19,836 nt of DNA, from NCBI GenBank assembly GCA_905233795.1, contig CAJOFP010000065.1:1-19836 (forward strand), written 5' to 3'. Source of the stretch: an uncultured Oscillibacter sp. GTDB lineage: Bacteria > Bacillota > Clostridia > Oscillospirales > Oscillospiraceae. Under the pieces are notes generated by a model. It saw only the letters and a list, made by a program, of their open reading frames with translations, was not told where the DNA came from and did not search any database. The position numbers and the translations under genes are program-made. Positions 1-7,476 of this stretch are shown here, in pieces (within the stretch, counting starts at the first letter, position 1; the number at the start of each line of letters is the position of its first letter).

Positions 1-587
1 CGTGATTTTGACCTGTGTCCGTCATAATGAATGACCCTCCCGCGATTTTCGCTTTTTTGATTGGATAAAATTGAAACGCTTTTCGCCCGTATTGGCGAAA
101 TTTGACAAGAAGTATTATAATCATCCCGCGACGCTTTTGCAAGAGCGCGAAAATTGTCGAAAACCGTTCTAAAATGTCAGAAGAAAATGACGAAATTTTA
201 TAAAAAGTCTTGCTTTTTCTGGAATAATATGCTATATTTATTTCTATCATTTTACGCGGGTCGGCGTATCGGCTGATTTTATTAATTTTATTAAATTTTA
301 TATTTAAAATTTATAATAAATATAAATCCCGATAAATTCCGCGATTCACGCGTAACGGCTCTTGGAACGCTTTCCGGTGAAAATTTCCGCGATTGTCCGG
401 CGTATTTTCGGCGTATGCTATCCGGGAGACGGCATGATTTCAATTATTTTTCAATTATCCGGCTTATATATAAATAATATATTGATTATATAAAAATTAT
501 AAATTATAAAAATATATAAAATATTAAAAATTTATTTACAAACGGAAAATTTTATGGATTTTTATAAAAAGTTGAGGGGCGATTCTT
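1..587. other. Non-coding leader region upstream of the kinase-like gene
   Basis: I see no gene in this stretch. It is AT-rich, becoming nearly pure A/T from about 470 to 560. It holds one plausible sigma-A-type promoter (209-237) and a weaker candidate, TTGGCG at 92-97 with TATAAT at 116-121 and an 18-nt spacer. The octamer CGGCGTAT occurs three times (262-269, 398-405, 409-416), with no function I can assign. If the 209-237 promoter is used, the leader is about 340 nt, long enough for regulation. I did not recognise a known riboswitch in it. Confidence 0.5.
209..237 (+). promoter_or_regulatory. Candidate sigma-A promoter for the kinase-like gene
   Basis: A -35 box TTGCTT (209-214) is followed by a 17-nt spacer and a -10 box TATATT (232-237). 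A TG one base upstream of the -10 makes it an extended -10. The -35 is poor and the region is AT-rich, so a chance match is possible. Confidence 0.4.
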
Positions 588-1550
588 ATGAGAAACAAAA
601 ACAAGCGATTACCGGATGATCAGGCGCGGAACGACGGCCAGACGCGCCCCGAAAATCAGAAAAATGATCGGATGAACGATTTCGCGCCGTATGGACAAGC
701 GTCTTTCTTTGAGACCGCGGAAGAGAAATTACATTCCGCCGTTTCATCGGATTCGCTTCCCCAGCTCGCGTCCGAACTGCGCGCCGAATTAAGCGATTTA
801 TATCTCGCTTTTCAGCGGTTTGTGCCGGAGGAGTCGCGGGACGCCTGTCATGAACTGGATATGTACGCCGCGCATATTGACCGGACTTATTTCCGCCTGC
901 TTCGGACAGTGAATAACATGAACGCGACGGCCAATCTGCGCGATCCGCGGTCATATCGCATGGAGCCTTGGAACATTGTGGATGTCGTGGGGATTATCTG
1001 CGACAAAAGCGCGGAAGTGGCCGGTTATAAAAACGTCGATCTGCGTTTCATGCATCATATGGATCGTCATGTGATTTTATTTGACCGTTCGGCCATTGAG
1101 ACGGCGCTTTATCAGCTTCTGTCCAACGCTTTGAGATTTACCCCGTCCGGCGGGGAAATCCGCGTCGCCCTGCATGACGCCGGGGACAAGCTCTATCTGG
1201 AAGTCTCGGACACGGGGCGCGGCATGAGCGATCAGGAGCGGGAAGCGGTATTTCAACGCTGTATCAGCTGGGATCAGGAGCAAAACGGTCTTTCTCCCGC
1301 GAAACTCAGTCTGGGACTGCCGCTTTGTCACGCGGCGGCGCGCAATCACGGCGGAACGCTGATGGCGCTTTCCAGACGCGGAATCGGCAGTACGTTTATG
1401 CTTTCCATACCGAACCGGGCGCCGACTTATATGCAGACGGCCAGACAGCGCGAGACAATGGATTTTGACGATAACGGATTCGATCCTGTTTTATTGGCGC
1501 TGGCGGACGCCGCGCCGGTGGAGGCGTTCTCCGTGCGGAACAGATATTGA
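588..1550 (+). CDS. Histidine-kinase-like ATPase, apparent H-box His replaced by Ser
   Basis: This 320-residue protein has no signal peptide or membrane segment, so it is probably cytoplasmic. Residues 1-50 are charged and probably disordered. Residues 55-115 look like a dimerisation helix pair. Residues 125-275 form a HATPase_c domain: N box with Asn180, G1 box DTGRGM at 208-213, and a G2-like stretch LGLP...NHGG at 242-256. In ordinary kinases the H box reads SHELRTPL; here the best aligned stretch is ASELRAEL at 61-68, with Ser62 where the phospho-acceptor His would be. ATP binding therefore looks kept, while His autophosphorylation at that site looks lost. The start is set by TGAGGGG (573-579), 8 nt upstream of ATG. 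The gene ends at a strong terminator, so it forms its own unit. The cyclase gene next door has a receiver domain, but a partnership is only inferred from position. Confidence 0.8.
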   Translation: MRNKNKRLPDDQARNDGQTRPENQKNDRMNDFAPYGQASFFETAEEKLHSAVSSDSLPQLASELRAELSDLYLAFQRFVPEESRDACHELDMYAAHIDRTYFRLLRTVNNMNATANLRDPRSYRMEPWNIVDVVGIICDKSAEVAGYKNVDLRFMHHMDRHVILFDRSAIETALYQLLSNALRFTPSGGEIRVALHDAGDKLYLEVSDTGRGMSDQEREAVFQRCISWDQEQNGLSPAKLSLGLPLCHAAARNHGGTLMALSRRGIGSTFMLSIPNRAPTYMQTARQRETMDFDDNGFDPVLLALADAAPVEAFSVRNRY

Positions 1551-1590
1551 AAATCAAAATAAAAACGCGTATGTGTAAAAAAACAGCGGG

Positions 1591-1630
1591 CCCGAAATCG
1601 CCGCGTGATCGCGCGGCGGTTCCGGGTTTT
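1591..1630 (+). terminator. Intrinsic terminator after the kinase-like gene
   Basis: The left arm begins at CCCG (1591) and the right arm ends at CGGG (1626). The stem is about 15 bp with one mismatch, built around GCCGCG and CGCGGC with a 6-nt loop. TTTT follows at 1627-1630. A run of A residues precedes the left arm, so it could also stop transcription from the other strand. Confidence 0.8.
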
Positions 1631-1728
1631 CACGCTATTGTCGATCCTGAGCGTTTTTCCTCGTTTTATTGTTTGATTTGCGCGATTCGCGCGATTTTAT
1701 GAAAGTTTGTGAAATTTTTCGCGGGGAA

Positions 1729-1758
1729 TTGACAAAACGCGCAAAATTCTGTTATACT
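1729..1758 (+). promoter_or_regulatory. Strong sigma-A-type promoter for the receiver-GGDEF gene
   Basis: A perfect -35 box TTGACA (1729-1734) is followed by an 18-nt spacer and -10 box TATACT (1753-1758). A TG at 1750-1751 provides an extended -10. Transcription would start near 1765, leaving a leader of about 260 nt. Confidence 0.75.
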
Positions 1759-1960
1759 GATTATAATATAAATAATATAATATAATTATAAATTTTATAT
1801 ATGGATTGTTATAATATATAATTTATATAATTTACATATTGTTTATTATATTATCAAAAGCGCGTTTATAATATATATAAAATATATAAATCATACGCGC
1901 GGCATATTTTATATTTTTTTTAATTTTTTTATTTTATAATTTTTATAATAAATAATAGAT

Positions 1961-1998
1961 AAATAATAAATAAATAATAAATAAATAATAAATAAATA
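1961..1998. repeat. Tandem 11-bp AT repeat (AAATAATAAAT) in the leader
   Basis: Three perfect copies of the 11-mer fill 1961-1993, followed by a partial copy. The array ends about 10 bp before the GGAGG ribosome site (2008-2012). Such arrays change length easily by slippage, and this one contains no G or C, so it would keep the ribosome site unstructured. Confidence 0.85.
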
Positions 1999-2023
1999 TC
2001 CGTTCCCGGAGGCGTGAAATAAC

Positions 2024-3337
2024 ATGAACCAGCGAAAAAAAATTCTGATCGTGGACGACGCGTCGTTTATGCGGACAGCCGTCAGCCATATGCTTGACGA
2101 GTTTTACGACACGGTCAGCGCGGCGTCCGGCGAGGAGGCCGTCGCCCTGTACGACGCCGAAAAGCCGGATTTGGTTATTACGGATTTGATTATGCCCGGC
2201 ATGTCGGGACTGGAACTGCGTCAAAAACTGCAAGAGACGCATGAGGATTTGGCGCCCGTGATTTTTATGTCCGCCGACGAGAACGAGGAAACCGAAATCG
2301 CCGGATTGGAGAGCGGCGCGGATTTTATCAGAAAGCCGTTTAAAAAGCCCGTATTACTGCGGCGCGTGGGCAATATTATCGGACAGGTCGATAAAATACG
2401 CGATCTGCGCCGCGTCGCCCAGACGGACCCCATGACGGGACTGTTTAATAAAGCCCATGTGCATGAAATGCTGAAAAGCGTCTGCGCGTCCCAGTCCGGT
2501 ACGCTCATGATGGTGGACTTGGATAGCTTTAAGCCCGTAAATGATATTTACGGCCACGCTATGGGGGATCGCGTGTTAATCCGGTTCGCCGATATTTTAA
2601 GAAGCGCGTTTCGGAGCGGCGATATAATCGGCCGCGTGGGCGGCGATGAGTTTATCGTATTCTGTCAGGATATTCGGGAAGAAAACGTGATCCGGGAGAA
2701 AACGGCTTTAATCAACCGGCTTTTGGTGGAAAGCGCGATAGAATTTATGGGCGAATCCATGTCGATTCCCATTGGCGTATCCGTAGGCGCCGTGACCGCG
2801 CCGGACGAGGGTACGGATTTTCATAAATTGTCTGAAAAGGCCGATCAGGCGTTATATCGCGTGAAGAAAAACGGAAAGCATGACTGCGCGTTTTTCCACA
2901 GCGAGACGCGGAGTTATAATCAGGAGCCGCGCAAGACCCCGCCCGCCGTGACGTTGAAAAATATTCGGACGGTTCTGGACGAGCGCAACCGGGATAAAGG
3001 CGCGTATGAGCTTGGATATGAGGCGTTCAGGAGCATTTATAGATTTTTATCCCGCTCTATCGAAAATTATCACAGACCCGTCGAGTTATTTTTATTTACG
3101 CTGCCCGCCAACGCGCACCCGTATGACGTGGATCGATTCGGCGAAGTCCTGCGCATGTCCTTGCGGCGAAGCGATGTCTATACCCGTAACGGACGGCATC
3201 AATACTTGGCGATTCTCCCGGAAATTCTGGAGGAAAATCTGGATGTGATTCTGACCCGTATATTAAAAAACTGGAATGATATGGAAGAAGGGGACGCGCC
3301 GGAAATCTCATGGGAAAGCGAGGCCATGACGCAGTGA
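2024..3337 (+). CDS. Receiver-domain diguanylate cyclase with degenerate C-terminal GGDEF-like half
   Basis: This 437-residue cytoplasmic protein probably makes cyclic di-GMP from two GTP under control of a phosphorylated receiver. The receiver spans about 6-120, with the acidic pair at 11-12, phospho-acceptor Asp54, Ser83 and Lys104. The GGDEF domain spans about 130-290: its signature GGDEF is at 206-210, and RSGD at 197-200 fits the product-inhibition I-site RxxD five residues upstream. Both look intact, so activity and feedback control are expected. Residues 345-420 resemble a second, worn GGDEF half: a stretch of type LRRSDVYTRNGRHQYLAILP aligns with the usual LRxSDxxxRxGGDEFxxLLP, but the catalytic residues are gone. 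GGAGG (2008-2012) sets the ATG. Its position just upstream of the flagellar operon suggests a link to motility; cyclic di-GMP commonly represses swimming. Confidence 0.9.
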   Translation: MNQRKKILIVDDASFMRTAVSHMLDEFYDTVSAASGEEAVALYDAEKPDLVITDLIMPGMSGLELRQKLQETHEDLAPVIFMSADENEETEIAGLESGADFIRKPFKKPVLLRRVGNIIGQVDKIRDLRRVAQTDPMTGLFNKAHVHEMLKSVCASQSGTLMMVDLDSFKPVNDIYGHAMGDRVLIRFADILRSAFRSGDIIGRVGGDEFIVFCQDIREENVIREKTALINRLLVESAIEFMGESMSIPIGVSVGAVTAPDEGTDFHKLSEKADQALYRVKKNGKHDCAFFHSETRSYNQEPRKTPPAVTLKNIRTVLDERNRDKGAYELGYEAFRSIYRFLSRSIENYHRPVELFLFTLPANAHPYDVDRFGEVLRMSLRRSDVYTRNGRHQYLAILPEILEENLDVILTRILKNWNDMEEGDAPEISWESEAMTQ

Positions 3338-3364
3338 CGCGATTTGTGATTCACGATTCGCGTT

Positions 3365-3415
3365 TTGTATAAATTATATAAATCCTGTATAGTAATTTCA
3401 CTTTATTGGTGAAAT
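3365..3415 (+). promoter_or_regulatory. Possible promoter overlapped by an operator-like dyad
   Basis: TTGTAT (3365-3370) and TATAGT (3388-3393) are spaced by 17 nt. A perfect 7-bp inverted repeat, ATTTCAC (3395-3401) and GTGAAAT (3409-3415), lies across the predicted start near 3400. A dyad in that place would suit a repressor site. If transcription instead comes from upstream, the dyad would form an RNA hairpin. Confidence 0.3.
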
Positions 3416-3431
3416 GGGCGAAACGGGGAAA

Positions 3432-3484
3432 GGCGTTTGGACGCCGGAACCGGTTCGTGATTCACAACCGCGAGCCGGTTTTTT
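3432..3484 (+). terminator. Intrinsic terminator with a possible alternative pairing
   Basis: AACCGG (3448-3453) pairs with CCGGTT (3475-3480), followed directly by TTTT (3481-3484). CGGTT (3451-3455) can instead pair with AACCG (3466-3470) around the small dyad GTGATTCAC, and the two folds exclude each other. A separate perfect hairpin, GGCGT-TTGG-ACGCC, lies just upstream at 3432-3445. At minimum this terminates the cyclase mRNA and separates it from the flagellar operon. Confidence 0.65.
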
Positions 3485-3586
3485 CGCGTTTTTCCGCGAT
3501 TTTCCGCTTTCTTTTCGCGCTTTCCGAGAAAATCGGACGAAATTCTTGAATTTTATGTAAATCCTGAATTTTTGTCGAAACTTCCC

Positions 3587-3615
3587 TTGATTCTGTGAAA
3601 AAAATGTGCTATAAA
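3587..3615 (+). promoter_or_regulatory. Main promoter of the flagellar operon (sigma-A type)
   Basis: TTGATT (3587-3592) is followed by a 17-nt spacer and TATAAA (3610-3615). TG one base before the -10 gives an extended -10 promoter. It lies downstream of the terminator at 3484 and about 145 nt upstream of flgB. Housekeeping-type promoters are usual for early flagellar operons in Bacillota. Confidence 0.7.
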
Positions 3616-3635
3616 TAATCGGAATATCTTGAAAA

Positions 3636-3650
3636 GGCGCGGGACGCGCC
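3636..3650 (+). other. GC-rich hairpin in the operon leader
   Basis: GGCGCG (3636-3641) and CGCGCC (3645-3650) form a perfect 6-bp stem with a GGA loop, about 15 nt after the predicted transcription start. No U-tract follows, so it is not a canonical terminator. It may protect the 5' end of the long mRNA. Confidence 0.45.
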
Positions 3651-3759
3651 GGGATTTTGAGATATAAATAATTTTTTAAATTTAAAAATAAACAAGATAA
3701 AAAAATTAAAAAATTAAAAAATTAAAAAATTTATAAAAATCGGAAGGGGGCGGCGCGTC

Positions 3760-4161
3760 GTGATCAGTCTGACAAGCAATAATCTGCTCATGATGCAGCG
3801 GTCCATGGAATATCTCTGGACCAAACAGGCCGCGCATTTGGATAATATCGCCAACGCGGAGACGCCCGGTTATAAAGTCAAAACCGTGACGTTCGAGGAA
3901 AAATTCCGGACGAAACTGAGAATGGCGAAAAAACGGGCGGTCGGCTATCACGGCTCTGTCCGCGGCGCTTACCGGGAAGCCATACAGGACGCGAAATGGG
4001 AAGTGAACGACGACGAGGAAATCACGCGCATGGATGAAAACGGCGTGAATGTTACCGAACAGCTTACGGAGGCTATACGGACGGCCTATCAGATTCAATA
4101 TGTCATGCAGACGATTTCCAACGATTTGTCGCTTACAAGAACCGCGATAGGCTCGACGTAA
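3760..4161 (+). CDS. flgB: Flagellar basal-body rod protein FlgB
   Basis: FlgB is a proximal rod subunit, exported through the flagellar type III apparatus and assembled on the MS ring. The 133-residue product is of normal length. It carries the rod-family N-terminal motif NIANAETPGYK at about residues 29-39 and the C-terminal helical region rich in aliphatic and Gln residues (about 90-133) that packs in the rod core. The start is GTG, chosen because GGAAGGGGG (3742-3750) lies about 9 nt upstream and the family N terminus begins there. It is the first gene of the operon; flgC follows after a 155-nt AT-rich gap, far wider than usual for flgBC. Confidence 0.93.
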   Translation: MISLTSNNLLMMQRSMEYLWTKQAAHLDNIANAETPGYKVKTVTFEEKFRTKLRMAKKRAVGYHGSVRGAYREAIQDAKWEVNDDEEITRMDENGVNVTEQLTEAIRTAYQIQYVMQTISNDLSLTRTAIGST

Positions 4162-4316
4162 TATAATTAATAATTAATATAATATTAATTATTAATTATG
4201 AAATAAATATTAGAAATAAAAAGCGACCCGGATTTATTTGTTAAATTTTTATCAAATTTTTTATCAAATTTTATGAGACGCGTAAGAAACAAGAAAGAGA
4301 AAGGGCGCGTGATAAT

Positions 4317-4734
4317 ATGGCTTTTTTAACCAGTATGAATATTGTCGGCTCAGGCATGACCGCGCAGCAGGTGCGTCTGGATGTCATTTCCGAAAACGTG
4401 ACGAATCTGAACACGACGCGGACAGAGGGCGGCGGGCCGTATCGCCGGAAGATCGTCCGGCTTCAGGCGGAGGGAAATAAAAACACGTTCCGGGCCGCGA
4501 TGGCCCGCGCCGCGCTGCGCGGTTCCGCCGTATCGAATCGAAAAGTAAAGACTTCGGGCGGGGTTCGCGTAGTCGAGATCGCCGAGGATGAGAGTGAAAA
4601 TCCCATGGTATATGACCCGACGCATCCAAGAAGTCACGGACGCCATGGCCGCCAGTCAGGCTTATAACGCGGATGTCACGATATTTAATACGCTGAAACA
4701 GGTGATTTCCAAGGGCATGGAAATCGGCGTTTAA
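4317..4734 (+). pseudogene. flgC: Flagellar basal-body rod protein FlgC, frameshifted with internal loss
   Basis: FlgC is a proximal rod subunit. The first frame (4317-4667) gives a good FlgC N terminus and runs through the conserved VYDPTHP (residues about 96-102), then leaves the family and ends in an unrelated tail SHGRHGRQSGL. The normal C terminus resumes in another frame at about 4624, as IQEVTDAMAASQAYNADVTIF through to TAA at 4732-4734. The usual segment between them, which includes a GYVxxPNVN stretch, is missing. Joined, the two parts give about 138 residues against the usual 145-150. As written, the product loses the C-terminal helix needed for rod packing. The ribosome site around AAAGGG and the ATG look normal. 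Real mutation, misassembly or an unusual recoding event are all possible; I favour the first two. Confidence 0.85.
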
Positions 4735-4830
4735 AAATATGGATTTATTGAATATATAAAATAAAATATTAAAATAAAAATATATATAAAATAATAGAAA
4801 AATAAAATAAATAAAAAGGACTGGAAGCGC

Positions 4831-5253
4831 ATGGAAAGAATAAGCCCGCTCTGGGAGCGGATGCCCGCGCAGCCGTTCCGCCAGACGGATTTGATGTCAT
4901 TGTCGTCATCGCCGTCGCTGGTTTCGACGGGACGGACGTCTGAATTTGGGAAATTATTCGCCGACGCGGTTCAAAGCTGGAACGCGTCGCGCATTGGCGC
5001 GAATATTTTAGATAACGCGAATATATTAAGCGCGAATCCGATTACGGATATTTTCGCGCAGTCTATAAACGCCGTGCGTGAGACGGATATTGAGAAAAAT
5101 CAAATGGAATATCTCATGGCGACAGGACAATTAGACAACCCGGCGCCGTTGTTAATAGCGACTTCTAAGGCGCAACTCGCCGTGGATCTGCTGGTACAGC
5201 TTCGCAACCGCGCCACGGACGCCTATAATGAATTAATGCGGATTAATTTATAA
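4831..5253 (+). CDS. fliE: Flagellar hook-basal body protein FliE
   Basis: FliE joins the MS ring to the rod and is among the first proteins exported by the flagellar secretion apparatus. The 140-residue product is longer than the usual 100 or so because of an extra N-terminal stretch of about 35 residues rich in Ser and Pro. The family core begins near FGKLFADAVQSWN and ends with the typical TDAYNELMRINL. AAAAGGA (4814-4820), 10 nt before ATG, supports the start. It lies between flgC and fliF as in other Clostridia, with AT-rich spacers on both sides. No frameshift is visible. Confidence 0.9.
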   Translation: MERISPLWERMPAQPFRQTDLMSLSSSPSLVSTGRTSEFGKLFADAVQSWNASRIGANILDNANILSANPITDIFAQSINAVRETDIEKNQMEYLMATGQLDNPAPLLIATSKAQLAVDLLVQLRNRATDAYNELMRINL

Positions 5254-5496
5254 AAATTATAAATAAAATTTATAAAATCCGTAAACCGGACAGGCGGCGG
5301 GTTGACGTGAAAATATAAAATATATATAAATAAAGATTTGTAATAAAATATAAGAAAAACAGGCTATCTTCCCTATCGGATTATATATAATAGTTTATAT
5401 ATTTATATAAAAATATCGTGAGATTTTGAAAAAATATAAGACCGGAAAGAAATAAAGAAATAAAAAAATTTAAACGGGCATATTGCGCGTGAGGGG
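5254..5496. other. AT-rich spacer between fliE and fliF
   Basis: No gene is visible in these 243 nt. Most of it is A/T. One GC-richer patch lies at about 5278-5310 and contains the short direct words CCGG and GGCGG, without a convincing stem. The fliF ribosome site lies at the far end. Confidence 0.45.
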
Positions 5497-5520
5497 GTGA
5501 GGGCGCTTTTGGGTGAGAGA

Positions 5521-7386
5521 ATGAATCAGACATGGACCAGAACGCGTGAATTTTTCGCCAAATTAAGTACGCGTGTTAAAATTTTATTGGCGGTCATCGT
5601 TCTGGCGGCGATTGGCATTATCGCGGCGCTGGTCGTCCGGGCCATGAACCGGCCTTACGCCGTTTTATTTACGGACCTTTCGTCCGACGATTTGGCGTCC
5701 GTCGTCAGTTATCTGGGCAATAACGGCGTCACGGATTATAAAATTGAGAATAATAACCGGATTTTGGTGCCGTCCGCGCAGGCGGACCGCTTGAAAATGC
5801 AGATTATGCTGGAGGGCTATCCGTCTTCCGGCTTTGGCTATACGCTGTATCTGAATAATATCGGCTCGCTGTCGTCCGACTCGGAACGCCGGATTTTATG
5901 GCAGGCGGATTTGCAGGAGCGTCTGGCGGCGGCGATCAGATATATACCCGGCGTCCGGAGCGCGCAGGTGTTTATTACGCTGGGACAGGACAGCCGTTAT
6001 ATTTTATCCACGGATGACGTGATAGACGCGGAAGCGTCCGTCATTGTCGATATGATCGGCAGCCGGACGCTGACGGATCAGCAGGCGACGGCGATTCGGA
6101 ATCTGGTCTCCCACGCCGTGCAGGGCTTGCAGATTGACAACGTGCAAATCACGGATTCGGCGGGCAACGTGTACGCCGGCGCGGATTCGTCCGGGAGCAT
6201 GTCGGCGACGGACAGCGCGTCTTTAAAATTAACGCTGGAATCCCGCGTCAATTCTTATGTACAGAATCAGATCAGCGGCTACTTATCGCCTCTGTTCGGC
6301 GACGGGAATTACATTGTCCGCGTGAACAGTTCGGTGGATGTCACGCGGAGTTACGAGGAATCGACTTTATATGAACAGCCCGGATGGGCGGAACAGGCCG
6401 CGTCGGGCGAGGGCATTATAGGCCGCCGTATCTGGGGCAACGGCATTACCCGCGACTCGGACGGAACCGGCGCGGGCGGCGTCGCCGGTACGACGACAAA
6501 CGCGGATTTAAACGAATATGTGATTAATCAGGCGCAGTTAAACGGGACGGAATCTGAAATCTCCACTTCGGGCGAAGTGGATTACAACGTCTCCGAAAGA
6601 CGCCGTCAGACGGAATATCCCGTCGGCATTATCACGGATTTAAACGTCGCCATAGCGATTAACAGCTCTTATTTGCAATCTCAAGAAGAGCAAATCCCGA
6701 TTAATTTAGACGAAATCCGACACGCCGCCGCGTTATTGGCCGGTATCACGGAGGAACAGGAGCTTGCGAAAGTTTCTGTAATCTCAAGACCGTTCTATGT
6801 CACGCCGCCCGAACCCGCCGTGCCGAGTACGGTCGAGATCGCCGGATTGACATTGCCCGGCTGGGTCGCTTACGCCGCTGTCGGCGGGCTGATCCTGTTC
6901 GTGATTTTAATTATTATTATCCTGTTAATCTTACGCGCCCTGCGCAAACGCCGCGAACGCAAAAAGGCCGAACAGGAGGCCGCGGAAGCGAAAGCCGCCG
7001 CCGAGGCGAAAGCGCTGGAAGAAGCCAACACGGAATACGAGGAATATCTGGAAGATATACCCGAAGGCGAAGAGCCGGCGCCGGACGAGGAAATTATTAT
7101 CACGTCCGACGGACGCCGCCAGCGCCGCCGCCGTCGGAAAGTGGTGCGCGTGGGACAGGGAAACGGCCCGGAGGACGAGCGCGACGCGTTATTCGACGCC
7201 GCGTCTCAGGCGGGCGCGGCTCTCGAAGGAGCGGATATTATGGATATTCACACCGAGGCCGGCATGGCTCTGCGGAAAGATATTCGCAAATTCGTGGAAG
7301 ACAATCCGTCCATCGCCGCGCAAATGCTCAAGAACTGGCTGCGCGGAAACGATGAGGAAAACGGGGGCGCGGCTTCCGACAAATGA
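5521..7386 (+). CDS. fliF: Flagellar MS-ring protein FliF
   Basis: FliF builds the MS ring in the cell membrane, the base for rod, export gate and C ring. Two membrane segments frame it, near residues 22-42 and about 447-470 from this start. Between them lie the ring-building domains with the conserved NNRILVPS and EGYPSSGFGY stretches. The tail ends in a helical region (DIRKFVEDNPSIAAQMLKNW) that fits the FliG-binding site. The family is usually 520-560 residues; this one is about 621. Much of the extra length is a charged Glu/Ala-rich stretch and an Arg cluster between the second membrane segment and the FliG site. ATG 5521 follows GGTGA (5512-5516). In-frame TTG 5509, behind AGGGGGTGAGG, and GTG 5497 are alternatives adding 4 or 8 residues. 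Confidence 0.92.
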   Translation: MNQTWTRTREFFAKLSTRVKILLAVIVLAAIGIIAALVVRAMNRPYAVLFTDLSSDDLASVVSYLGNNGVTDYKIENNNRILVPSAQADRLKMQIMLEGYPSSGFGYTLYLNNIGSLSSDSERRILWQADLQERLAAAIRYIPGVRSAQVFITLGQDSRYILSTDDVIDAEASVIVDMIGSRTLTDQQATAIRNLVSHAVQGLQIDNVQITDSAGNVYAGADSSGSMSATDSASLKLTLESRVNSYVQNQISGYLSPLFGDGNYIVRVNSSVDVTRSYEESTLYEQPGWAEQAASGEGIIGRRIWGNGITRDSDGTGAGGVAGTTTNADLNEYVINQAQLNGTESEISTSGEVDYNVSERRRQTEYPVGIITDLNVAIAINSSYLQSQEEQIPINLDEIRHAAALLAGITEEQELAKVSVISRPFYVTPPEPAVPSTVEIAGLTLPGWVAYAAVGGLILFVILIIIILLILRALRKRRERKKAEQEAAEAKAAAEAKALEEANTEYEEYLEDIPEGEEPAPDEEIIITSDGRRQRRRRRKVVRVGQGNGPEDERDALFDAASQAGAALEGADIMDIHTEAGMALRKDIRKFVEDNPSIAAQMLKNWLRGNDEENGGAASDK

Positions 7387-7476
7387 TCGGAACGCGTATC
7401 AGGCGGCCTGAAATATTTTAGATATTTAAAAATATTTAAAATATTTCGGCCCGCGATATAAAATTTATAAAATTTT

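Larger units (their letters stand above)
1551..2023. other. Long AT-rich intergenic region with terminator, promoter and tandem repeat
   Basis: No gene is visible. The region contains the terminator at 1591-1630, the promoter at 1729-1758, and then about 240 nt that is almost only A and T. This AT tract is the presumed 5' leader of the cyclase mRNA and ends in 11-bp tandem repeats just before the ribosome site. The few G or C bases left in the leader give little scope for stable structure. Confidence 0.6.
3338..3759. other. Intergenic region between cyclase gene and flagellar operon
   Basis: No gene is visible. In order it contains GTGATTCAC (3346-3354), a weak promoter-like site (3365-3393), a 21-bp dyad (3395-3415), a hairpin (3432-3445), an intrinsic terminator (3448-3484), the operon promoter (3587-3615) and a leader with a GC-rich hairpin (3636-3650). 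The leader then has an AT tract of repeated ATTAAAAA units, and the flgB ribosome site lies at 3742-3750. Confidence 0.6.

Noticed and set aside
1961..1998. CRISPR-like array
   Set aside because: The repeats are 11 bp, directly adjacent and without spacers; this is a simple AT tandem repeat.
3394..3484. Possible class I cyclic di-GMP riboswitch
   Set aside because: GGGCGAAAC and GGACGCC look faintly like the aptamer core, but the conserved GGACGCAAAGC element and the second long stem are missing.
4600..4630. Programmed ribosomal frameshift in flgC
   Set aside because: There is no slippery heptamer or downstream structure, and conserved residues are missing at the junction, which a frameshift would not restore.
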